From assembly GCA_037952775.1 (NCBI GenBank), contig JBANAY010000003.1, positions 1,984,001-2,048,000 on the forward strand: DNA of 64,000 nt, given 5' to 3'. This stretch comes from Clonostachys chloroleuca. Lineage: Eukaryota > Ascomycota > Sordariomycetes > Hypocreales > Bionectriaceae. Below the pieces are notes generated by a model that searched no databases, was not told where the DNA came from, and saw only the letters and a list, made by a program, of their open reading frames with translations. Below are positions 55,821-64,000 of the stretch, in pieces (the stretch's first letter is position 1; the number at the start of each line of letters is the position of its first letter). The position numbers were made by a program, and so were the translations under genes.

Positions 55821-58529
55821 TCACAGCAGCGCCCGTACCACTCCCTTCCACCTCTCGTATTCGTCTGTTCCACCAACCTGCTTTGTGACCCAGCCGGCCG
55901 CCTTCTCCGCCATCAACTCCCACGCATCCTTTTCCTCTGCCAGGTTTGTCTCCAAGAACACAAGCGCGCACAAGGTAGCGAGCACCACATCCTTGTCCTT
56001 ATCCAGGCCGGCCCCTTCGGCTTTCATCAATATGTCGTCCTTGGTGACTCCGAGCAGCCTCTCGAGCGAGCCTGCCTTATCCCACTCCCAATTACCGGTG
56101 AACTTCTGTAGAGCGGCAATGGCTTGCAGCGCGTCTCTGTTCTCGGAAGCTTTCGGCCCCGTTGACCCTTCTTCGTCTTCCTCCTCCGTCTCAACTGCCC
56201 GCGGCGGTGGTTGCGGGGGAGTGTAGTCATCCATCAGGCAAAATCCCATGTCTTCGTCCGAATCTTCCTCTTCGCATTCGGCAGATACATCTAGGAATGC
56301 CCGCTGCGACGGCCGTTGCGGGGGAGTGCAGCCATCGAACAGGCCAAATCCCATATCCTCATCCGAATCGTCGTCATCATCATCCAATCCCCATCTGTGA
56401 TCTATCATGTCACACTGTGTGTTATCCCCGGCCTCCTGGCTCTCATCAACAGCCACCATGGAGCAATACACGCCGGCGACTTGGTATCTCAAGCAGAGCC
56501 GGACGACCTCTCGCTTCCTCATGTCTTGGACCTGGATGGCGTTGAACTTATCTTTGATGAGTGTTCCCGTCTCGGCGTCCTTGGCCAGCGAGAGCCAGCC
56601 TCCCCCTTCCTCCAGCTCTGTGATCTCCTTTTGGGCTGCGAGCTGGTGGATCGTGGTGCCTTTTCCTGGCAGCGCTGTGATGGGAATCTCCTGTTCCAGA
56701 GCAACGCGCTCGACAGTCCCGTTTGAATTTACTGACGTGGTGCCCTTTAGAAGTACCGACTTGGCGACGAGGGACGGAGATTGGTCAGAGATCAAGACAT
56801 ATACGGTTGTGCGATTGAAGGGAAACAGACCCGGAACGGGGCACGGCGTTTGGAGATACTTGGGTGTAGAAATCTCCAGGGTTGGATCCCGTCGCTCTTC
56901 CTTCGGCTTGTCATCGAATCCCATGTCGTCATCATCATTATGAGAAGCATCGTAAATCAGAATTGTCTTTTGCACCAGCTCCGACTCACCCTTAGGTTCA
57001 ATCACGGTAGCTTCAATAGCAAGAGAATCCAACGTCTTCTCGACCACCACGAAATCATCGTCGTCGACGACATCCGATGCGGTGCGTTCATACTTGACCT
57101 CTAGGGAATAGTCGTAGATGTGGGGGGTCAACGCCCCCTTGAGCATGCGGACCACCTTGTGATTCATCTTCTCCTCCGACCCGACCGTCTGCGCGAATCC
57201 GTTGCCCGCACGTGCAGCTCCTTCTATCAGAGCGTGGCTGGCGTCGTCACCGATGCCAAGAGTGAACAGGCGGATCGCCCCCTTCTCCTCCTCCACATTC
57301 TCGTTGATGAGCTTGAAGAGCGAATTCTGGTTTGAGATGTCACCATCGGTCAGAAGAAATACTTCGAGGTTCATGTTCTTCTGCCGTCTCCGGAACACCT
57401 CTTCCAAAGGCTCACACATCTCCGTCCCGCCGTAATCAGTCCCGTTGAATGTGCTCACATGTTTGAAAGCTTCCTCCAAGCTCGCCTCTCCGTAGGCACG
57501 GGACTCGGGCCACAAGAAGTCGTACCGAGTGCCGAAGCAGCAAATGTTGAACTTGACGCCGACGGGCAGGGAGCGAAGGAAGATGTTGAGGGCGTTTTGG
57601 AGATTGGGCATCTTCTGGTTGCCCCAGTACATACTGCCGCTCCGGTCACAAAGGAAGACCATTTCGGGCGTCTCGGAGGGGATCTTGAACTGCGGGACGA
57701 GGGTTGCCATGATGGCTTGCTGGTTGGGCAGGGTCGGGTGCGTCTCGAGGACGGCAGACGGCTCCTTGATCTTGGGGGCCACGATGTGGAGGATGAAGTC
57801 TTTCTCGAGCGAGGCGGATCCGAGGGCGAGCGAGGCTGAAGCCCGCTGGAGAGACGGCTCAGCTGTCTCGGCCGAGGTTGAGCAGCGACCGATCTGGATG
57901 GAGATGGGGTGTGAGGGCGACTGGACGGAAGTGATTGAGCATCCATCTGGCATGTCCGCGTCTACGGTGATGGAGATGGATCCCTGTGTCGTGACGTTTG
58001 AGTCCTTGAGAGAGAATCCTGGACCGTATCGAGGCGCGATATGCGTTGGAAGAGTGAACCGGATGCCATCAAATTCGGCATCGTGCTTCAGCTCGGCGAG
58101 GTACGTGATCTCGACCTTGATCTCTGCGCTCGCCAGAACATTTCCAACGGTTGTGGAAAACACATCAGAAGCCGCCGATGACTTCTGGAGTAAGCCGGCG
58201 ACCTTGCCGGACTTGACAGCCTTATTATATGTAGCCTGTGCTTCTTGTCGCTCCTTGACGACGCCACGGATTACACGGTCGCCTATCGTGCAAACAAAGG
58301 ATACGACAGAGACACCATCATAGAGCGGGAAGACGTAGTTGAGCTCATCCAGCGGCTTGTCACGGTCCGGATTGATGAAATACTGGGTAAGACGGGTCTG
58401 GGAAGCGGTGGCCTGGATGGTGGTGTGAGCTTCGACGCGGGTTAGAGGAATAAAGGCGATCTTGTCGCTGGTGGTGTCCTCGTCGAGGATGATGTAGCAG
58501 CCGCACTCGGGAGCCTGCTCGTCGGCCAT
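55821..58529 (-). CDS. VIT and von Willebrand factor A domain protein
   Basis: This intronless gene encodes 902 residues from the ATG at 58529. An upstream in-frame ATG would add 80 residues that look like leader. A VIT domain (about residues 15-150) is followed by a VWA domain (about 285-460). The VWA domain has an intact metal-ion-dependent adhesion site: Asp295-R-S-G-Ser299, a conserved Thr in GTDYGGTEM, and Asp in LLTDGD. The layout matches inter-alpha-trypsin inhibitor heavy chain-like proteins and the PARP4/VWA5A group, but without signal peptide, so it should be intracellular. Acidic segments with a repeated S-D-E-D-M-G-F element occur near 530 and 710-790. The C-terminal 100 residues form the small helical domain seen in fungal members. 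Function is unknown; protein-complex assembly is the usual guess. Confidence 0.85.
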   Translation of the reverse strand: MADEQAPECGCYIILDEDTTSDKIAFIPLTRVEAHTTIQATASQTRLTQYFINPDRDKPLDELNYVFPLYDGVSVVSFVCTIGDRVIRGVVKERQEAQATYNKAVKSGKVAGLLQKSSAASDVFSTTVGNVLASAEIKVEITYLAELKHDAEFDGIRFTLPTHIAPRYGPGFSLKDSNVTTQGSISITVDADMPDGCSITSVQSPSHPISIQIGRCSTSAETAEPSLQRASASLALGSASLEKDFILHIVAPKIKEPSAVLETHPTLPNQQAIMATLVPQFKIPSETPEMVFLCDRSGSMYWGNQKMPNLQNALNIFLRSLPVGVKFNICCFGTRYDFLWPESRAYGEASLEEAFKHVSTFNGTDYGGTEMCEPLEEVFRRRQKNMNLEVFLLTDGDISNQNSLFKLINENVEEEKGAIRLFTLGIGDDASHALIEGAARAGNGFAQTVGSEEKMNHKVVRMLKGALTPHIYDYSLEVKYERTASDVVDDDDFVVVEKTLDSLAIEATVIEPKGESELVQKTILIYDASHNDDDDMGFDDKPKEERRDPTLEISTPKYLQTPCPVPGLFPFNRTTVYVLISDQSPSLVAKSVLLKGTTSVNSNGTVERVALEQEIPITALPGKGTTIHQLAAQKEITELEEGGGWLSLAKDAETGTLIKDKFNAIQVQDMRKREVVRLCLRYQVAGVYCSMVAVDESQEAGDNTQCDMIDHRWGLDDDDDDSDEDMGFGLFDGCTPPQRPSQRAFLDVSAECEEEDSDEDMGFCLMDDYTPPQPPPRAVETEEEDEEGSTGPKASENRDALQAIAALQKFTGNWEWDKAGSLERLLGVTKDDILMKAEGAGLDKDKDVVLATLCALVFLETNLAEEKDAWELMAEKAAGWVTKQVGGTDEYERWKGVVRALL

Positions 58530-58997
58530 TGTAGTGAGCTTGGCGAGGTTGTGGATAGGGAAAAGAAGCTTCCTACGTTTGAATTGTAATAGTGAAATAT
58601 CGCCAGAGGAGGTTCCGCATTCGACGTTTAGATTCTTATCGATTTGTTGCCTCTTGCATGATCTCCGGCGTGGTGAGTCACCGGCCAAGCGTGGTGTAAC
58701 GGGGGTTAGATTTTTGTACACCAGGCAACCAAGCCCTATTCTTGGTTCATTATTGTTCTTGTATACCATGGTTTATCCGTCATTGAGAATTCTTATCCCT
58801 GCTTAAGCATCCTAGATTGTTTTTCTCGACAGTGTCAATATGCGCCAAGTAAGTGTTCAAGCGTAGATCAAAGTACATGTATCATCAAAACCGTTTGTAC
58901 GCGAGCGAACACTAGAAAATGTCTAGTTTCGGTTAGATATCTCTTTGTATGACAGACTGATACCTCTCTCTCTTTGTTCCAATCTATAACATGCCAT
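58530..58997. other. Intergenic
   Basis: About 470 bases form the promoter of the VIT-VWA gene and the 3' flank of the DUF2855 gene. No gene seen. Confidence 0.5.
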
Positions 58998-60248
58998 CTA
59001 GACAAGAAAAGCCAAGCCTTCATCGGCGCCAACATCGCCCTTGGCCAGACGGTCCCAGCCTCTGGCTGCATCCTCCATGCCCTCACCCCATATCACCTTG
59101 AGGCCATTAATCCCCGCTGACTGGACAGATTTCACTGCATTACTCAGGCCAGCCAGATACTCCGCCTCGCCCACCCTCTTGATTGCCTCCTCTCTCATGT
59201 CGGAGGCATTGACCTGGATCGCAAAGTCGGGCTTCTGGACAGCCAAGGCTTTGAGCGCATTGGCCTGCGACACCTCAGAAAGTTCCGAACCAACCAAGAA
59301 CAGCAGGAAGTTCTTGTAGGCCGGGGCAATCACCGACGTCCACTTCTGCCCCAAGCCTGCCCTGCCGCCAAAGTCGACGAGGATCACCTTCTCGGCCGGG
59401 TCGACGCCCAGCTCTGGCAGGAATTCCGCCGGCGACTTGCTTGTGGACACCACGGCATCGTACTTTCGAGTCGTTTCCACAAAGGTCTTGGAATAGTCGC
59501 TGGCGGCACCGATTACTCGCTTGGGCTTTGAACTGGACCGATCATTCTTGATGAGCTGAGCGAGGATCAGCGCCACCTTGGATCCTGGCGCCAGGAAGAT
59601 GAGCGTCGCGTCTGTGAGGTCGGCCCTTTCGCCGGTCCAGTTCATGGGCTGCGCTGAAGGCTTCACGGTCTCCTGGGGATTTCTCGCAAAGACGAACTTG
59701 TTGAGGAGGAAGGCCGTCTCCGTCATGACTCGGAGGACCACGTCTAGTCCTGCCTCTGGCGTCTTCGCTGCCAAGGCTAATCCCGTCTCAGGTCCGGTGA
59801 CGGTGTAGTGATTGTAGATGGTCATCAGCTCTCGTCGGTGAGCGCTCGTGGCTACCACTTGCCCGGGCGTCAAGCCGACTTCAAATTGGACGTCCTGGGC
59901 CAATGTGCCAATGGGAAGGTAGCCGAACAGAAAGCTGCCTTTGGGCACGGCGGATAGGGTGGAGTCAATCACCTCCATGTATCCCCAAGCATTGGTGCGG
60001 CCATACACGGCAGAGTCATTGTACGGTGCTGGTGTGCTCGCTGGGAGAGGGTGGAAGCTCCACCATCCCAGTGCAAATCCAATCTTGCAGTAGGCAAAGT
60101 TATTGGCCGACAGAGTGAATGCCTTTGTTCTAAGTCGTAGCGAGGAGGGCCCAAGCTGTGGGTAGGGCAGCTCATCCGGGAGGGGGATGAGCTTCTGGGT
60201 GAAGTAGTGCTCCTTGTCCAGCACTTGGATGACGGGTGTCTCGGCCAT
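58998..60248 (-). CDS. DUF2855 family protein
   Basis: This intronless gene encodes 416 residues starting MAETPVIQV. The in-frame ATG at 60272 is likely leader. It matches the fungal and bacterial DUF2855 family, which has an alcohol dehydrogenase-like fold: an N-terminal GroES-like part with N-N-F-A-Y-C and GWWSFHP, then a nucleotide-binding-like half with VILVDFGGRAGLG. Signs of a classical GxGxxG dinucleotide site are weak. There is no signal peptide. The biochemical role is unknown; an oxidoreductase is the most likely guess. Confidence 0.75.
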   Translation of the reverse strand: MAETPVIQVLDKEHYFTQKLIPLPDELPYPQLGPSSLRLRTKAFTLSANNFAYCKIGFALGWWSFHPLPASTPAPYNDSAVYGRTNAWGYMEVIDSTLSAVPKGSFLFGYLPIGTLAQDVQFEVGLTPGQVVATSAHRRELMTIYNHYTVTGPETGLALAAKTPEAGLDVVLRVMTETAFLLNKFVFARNPQETVKPSAQPMNWTGERADLTDATLIFLAPGSKVALILAQLIKNDRSSSKPKRVIGAASDYSKTFVETTRKYDAVVSTSKSPAEFLPELGVDPAEKVILVDFGGRAGLGQKWTSVIAPAYKNFLLFLVGSELSEVSQANALKALAVQKPDFAIQVNASDMREEAIKRVGEAEYLAGLSNAVKSVQSAGINGLKVIWGEGMEDAARGWDRLAKGDVGADEGLAFLV

Positions 60249-60948
60249 TGTGGGATTTGTGAGTAGATTCACTTGGTTGCTTTTACCTTAGGACAGATTG
60301 ATTGCCAACACAGGAGCGGAGGCTATTGTTTATATGCCCCGTCTTTCTCCTTCCTTGATCCTTGCTGCCCTTTGTGAGGGGTTAGGCTTACAAACCGAAC
60401 CGTCGCAAACAGGCCTCTCGAGACAACAATGTGAACGGGTTTGGTCTCGTGTGTATTAAAAAAAGCGAAAGCCGCTTAGGCATCACTCTACTATGTCCGA
60501 ACTCCGCCCCTCCCGGGCGAAAGATGCCATTAGATGCTCCGTGCGAATGCGAGAGCGATCTCCAGCCCAATCAAATCGACGCCGGAAAGACTCAATCATC
60601 TCGGCGGGGAGAATGATCCACTCCTCCGGCATTGACGGATCTAGCTTAACGGCTTAGCATAACGACTTGGGATAACGGGCTAGAGTGTAGTCGCCGATCA
60701 TAGAATCCTTCAAAGGCCTCTCTAATCAGCCTGCAATACTAATGCTTGGTAGCCTGCTGCGTCTCTATGTTCACTGTTCGAGATTTCACAAATCATATAA
60801 GCATATATTTGGTATGTGGATAACACAGATGAGAGTTCGAGTATGAAGTTAAAAAAACAGCCATGAAAAATGCCAGACGCGCATCTGAACACAATGAATA
60901 CATGTAGGTATGTGGATAATAAAATCACTGAACGTCCGACTTCAATCC
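60249..60948. other. Intergenic
   Basis: About 700 bases hold the DUF2855 promoter and the 3' flank of the monooxygenase gene. Only short frames occur. Confidence 0.5.
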
Positions 60949-63476
60949 TCATCTCCAAGCCTTAACGAGGGAATGAGCAAAAGATGGATCTTTTTGGTCA
61001 TCATTGGAGCTGAGGCCAGCAAACACAGATTCTCTCCAGCACCAAAGTCCCGTCCAGGTAGCTCCCGGACCGACGAGGACTTGTCCAACAGTCACGAGCA
61101 GCACAGCCTCGATGGCTTCCCTCGTCACCACATAGCCCCGGGCTCGCAAAATCCAGATCGAATACACACAGTGAAGAAAAACAGCATAAATAGATACGGT
61201 CATAGCATGTCTGATGAATAGAGCAGTTGCCTCCACGGTGTGTCCATTGCTAGAAACAAACTTGAACACGCCGAAGAGGATGCCGCTAAAGCTGAGCTCA
61301 GAGCGTGCCAAAGCGAAAGCGCAGACAATGATGTGAATTAATGCTTGGACGGTAAAAGCAAATGCATACGCAATGTTGAGATGTTGAACATCTGCATCAC
61401 TGTACCGCTCATACTCACCATCCTTCCCCTTCTCCTCATTCGCCTCCTCAGAAGAGCGGAAGCGGCTACGCCATAGGACCAAGGAAGACATTAAGCGAGC
61501 CAAAATCGGCACAATAGGAGCTCCGACTTGCCAAATGGCCGCCAAGGCTTGCCGGGCTATGCCATCAGCCAGAGTGGACATCAGAATAGTTGGTACAATG
61601 TAACCAAGAACCAGAGAAGGAATGAGCGACTTGGCAACCTCGGGTTTGATAAACCTTCCAGTGCAGTACCCGTGACTTTGAAATGCATGGAAAACGGCGT
61701 AGATTGGGATGGTGAAGCAAATTCCCCAGATTTGGGTTGCGGCCAGAATAACAAATGGCAGGCTGATAAAGGTAGCCCGGTGCCCTATACGGTAGCCCTC
61801 TATAGTGTAAATCAAGATAGGCGAGATACACTGTGCTAGGAAGTAAATGAAAGAAAGTCTAGAAGCTAAGTCGTGGTCTGGGATTGCCACCACAAAGGCA
61901 GATGTGAGCGATCCAGCGGTCTGGCCAACCCAGGACTGAGAATTAGACACGATAGGCCAGACACGAGTCGAGTTCCAGATCGAATGCATCATGGCACCTA
62001 CGACGACGAGGTACCCCCTGATGAAAGCTCGCCTACTGAAGGGCTTTCCTGGAACCTCATCATCATAAGGAATCGCATGACGCCGCTTCGGCACTGGTAA
62101 ATGTCGAAGTCTTGCAGCACCGGGGACCATAATACTGAAGAGGTTGAGGATCAGCTCATCAGAGACAACAGGAGCCAGCCATTTGCGTAGAAGGAAAGTC
62201 GCAGGGTAAAATTCAGTGGCAACCAAAGCCTGTCCTATGTGGGCACTGTTGGTGGTATCGTTGGCCCGGCCGCGCCTTGCTGATTGGACGTACTGAAAGA
62301 TTGTCTTGATATCGCCATCGCTGAGTTCATCCAGACCATCTGGCCGAGAGTCTCTTACTTTCACGAGGCCATTTATGAACTCCGCAGCTGATTCAATTGC
62401 GTTGTTGCCGCCTTGGGCTGTAAGCGGATTGTTCTGCATCGAGCTATCAGCTTTGCCCACAAACACGCGGACCGATCTACTATGAGCAGTTCCGCAACCA
62501 GAAAATCTTGGTGGTAACTCACTCTATGGCACGAATCACCAAGAACAATTATCCGATCGAAAAACCACTTCTCGCGAACATATTCGTGAAGCGGCGTCAG
62601 CGCGGAGTTGAGCCTTTTCGAGAAGACATCACCCAAGACAACATGTTCACAAACTGGAAGCTTTGAATATTTTTCAAACACCTCCTCCTCATCTTTCTTC
62701 GTATATTTCTTGATATCACTTCCGTACAGCGTCTTGGGGAGCCGAATAAAGAAGAAGAAATAGTCTTTCTTATCAGGGCCTGGGACATGCAGCTGCGTCC
62801 AGTTAGTGCCGAGCACCATTATTACCCCATCGTTGCGAAGATGGTCAACATTTTGAGAAACCCCAAAACTACAGATGTATGAGCAGCTGGCCAGTCTCTC
62901 CGGGTCATCGTGCTGCGAGAAGTAGCCAGGCTCAGTATCCTGAGCTAGACGGTGCATCTCGTCTCGAACGCGACTATGCACTCCATCTGCACCTACGAGT
63001 AACGTCCCGGTGTGAACTTGACCATCAGCAGTCTTGACCTCCACGCCTCCAGAGACGAGATTAACATGACGGACAGCCTTGTTGACGAGAACTCTATCCT
63101 TGTGCTTGAGATTGTTGTAGAGAAGCTCTAGCAGCCAGTGTCGATCGAAGAAAACAAGAGGGTACGCGAACCTCCTTTTGTAATGCTGAGCAAAATCTCC
63201 GACCGAGGCGAGCTCAGTGCCGTCGGAGTCATGGAGGGCAGTCCGGCCTAACCACGCCTGAGGGATAGCCTTGACACCCTCATACAATCCGAGCTGGTCG
63301 AGAATGCGTAGCGTGTTAGGAAACAGACCTATGCCGAAACCAACAGCGGGAGTGGGATGACCCCGTGCTTCAAGGAGAATGTAATCAATATCGAGTTGCT
63401 CTAGCATGTTTGCCAGTGTCAATCCGTGAATGCCGCCTCCAACAATGATTATCTTGCATTGTTTTTTAGATTCCAT
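60949..63476 (-). CDS. FAD-dependent monooxygenase fused to a polytopic membrane domain
   Basis: Two exons (63476-62523 and 62433-60949, intron 89 bp) encode 812 residues. The first 440 residues are a class A flavin monooxygenase: GxGxxG in IIIVGGGIHG at about 9-18, the DG motif GADGVHSR, and the GD motif LGDSCHR that is spliced onto AQGGNNAIE. The C-terminal 370 residues carry about seven or eight membrane segments, including an IYTIEGYRIG element. Membrane tails of this sort are seen on fungal flavoproteins of the PaxM/meroterpenoid epoxidase type. The enzyme would oxidise a lipophilic substrate at an internal membrane. No polyketide synthase, prenyltransferase or cyclase lies in the window, though the gene is near its edge. 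The intron uses GTGAGT to ATGCAG; the nearer TGATAG acceptor would break phase. Confidence 0.82.
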
Positions 63477-64000
63477 ATTTGAAACGAGAAGACGGTAATG
63501 AAAGCAAGGTGAGTTAATCTGCAGCGATTAGAGGTAGAGCTAACATCAGTAGAAGGGATATGTGTGAACAACTATGTTCCCCTCTTCTCCAACATATTTG
63601 CCTCAAGTCCCCACGAGCGCATCCTCGTACGCTTTCAGAAAGTCCATGCAACGGTAGGATGCGGGGATTGAGAATGCATTGATTGCTCCTCTATCCTGTG
63701 ACCTTGTTCGCTGCCAAGGCTATCCTGTATATGCAATCAGACTCTACTTGTTCTGCATGTGACCCAATCAGGCAGAACAAATCAATTGACCGATCTATTT
63801 TTTCCTCTTAAATTCTTTCCCCCCGACAATTTCCGATTCATGTACAGTTACAATCAGAAATGCGCATAAAAAGCATGAAGTTGTGCACATGGGTTGATAA
63901 CATTGGAAGTTCTTGTCAAACCTATTGCCCAGCTAAGAATCACGACACCTTCCTCGATGATAAATTTCGCGATGCGTCTCCAAAACACATTACATATATC
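63477..64000. other. Intergenic, window end
   Basis: The promoter of the monooxygenase gene followed by AT-rich DNA to the window end. No gene is seen. Confidence 0.5.

Noticed and set aside
55821..58769. Longer VIT-VWA open frame starting at 58769
   Set aside because: The first 80 residues are basic, low-complexity and out of character for the family; the ATG at 58529 gives the normal VIT start.

Overview
The window is nuclear DNA from a filamentous ascomycete (Pezizomycotina). The evidence is about twenty protein genes with short GT-AG introns (mostly 50-92 bp, with CTAAC/CTGAC-like branch sites), a family I-III chitin synthase, Zn(II)2Cys6 and GATA regulators, a GPI-anchored phospholipase B, Fig1-type membrane proteins and an F-box protein. 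I cannot fix the genus. I saw no rRNA, convincing tRNA, CRISPR array or intact transposon. Exon borders were worked out by hand from reading-frame phase and splice signals, and every spliced model below keeps one open frame except phospholipase B.

Region 1 (1-10.8 kb) is metabolic and surface-related: an intracellular GH2 beta-galactosidase, a GPI-anchored phospholipase B with an apparent one-base frameshift beside a CAG repeat, a secreted beta-lactamase-fold serine hydrolase, and a PGAP4-like GPI-glycan glycosyltransferase on the minus strand. Region 2 (10.8-24.2 kb) is gene-poor. It holds a lone protein with a retrotransposon-gag-like domain, a small secreted Kex2-type precursor with a cationic six-cysteine C-terminal peptide, and two head-to-head Fig1-like membrane protein genes sharing a 317 bp promoter.

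Region 3 (24.2-34.3 kb) carries the chitin synthase, a membrane protein with two PPxY motifs, an unrecognised intronless gene and an eight-exon MFS transporter. Region 4 (35.8-42.5 kb) looks like a small catabolic or resistance module: an amidase-signature hydrolase, a divergent MFS transporter and a Zn(II)2Cys6 regulator. The amidase and transporter share an 804 bp promoter with a 29 bp tandem repeat dense in CCAAT boxes.

Region 5 (42.5-64 kb) has a secreted trypsin-fold protease, a second Zn(II)2Cys6 regulator, an F-box protein with a suspicious C-terminus, a PAS hybrid histidine kinase, a small GATA-finger protein, a VIT-VWA protein, a DUF2855 protein, and an FAD monooxygenase fused to a polytopic membrane domain.

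The best candidates for something undescribed are the divergent Fig1 pair with complementary motif changes, the Kex2-processed cysteine-rich peptide, the solitary gag-like gene, and the CCAAT tandem array of the amidase/MFS promoter.
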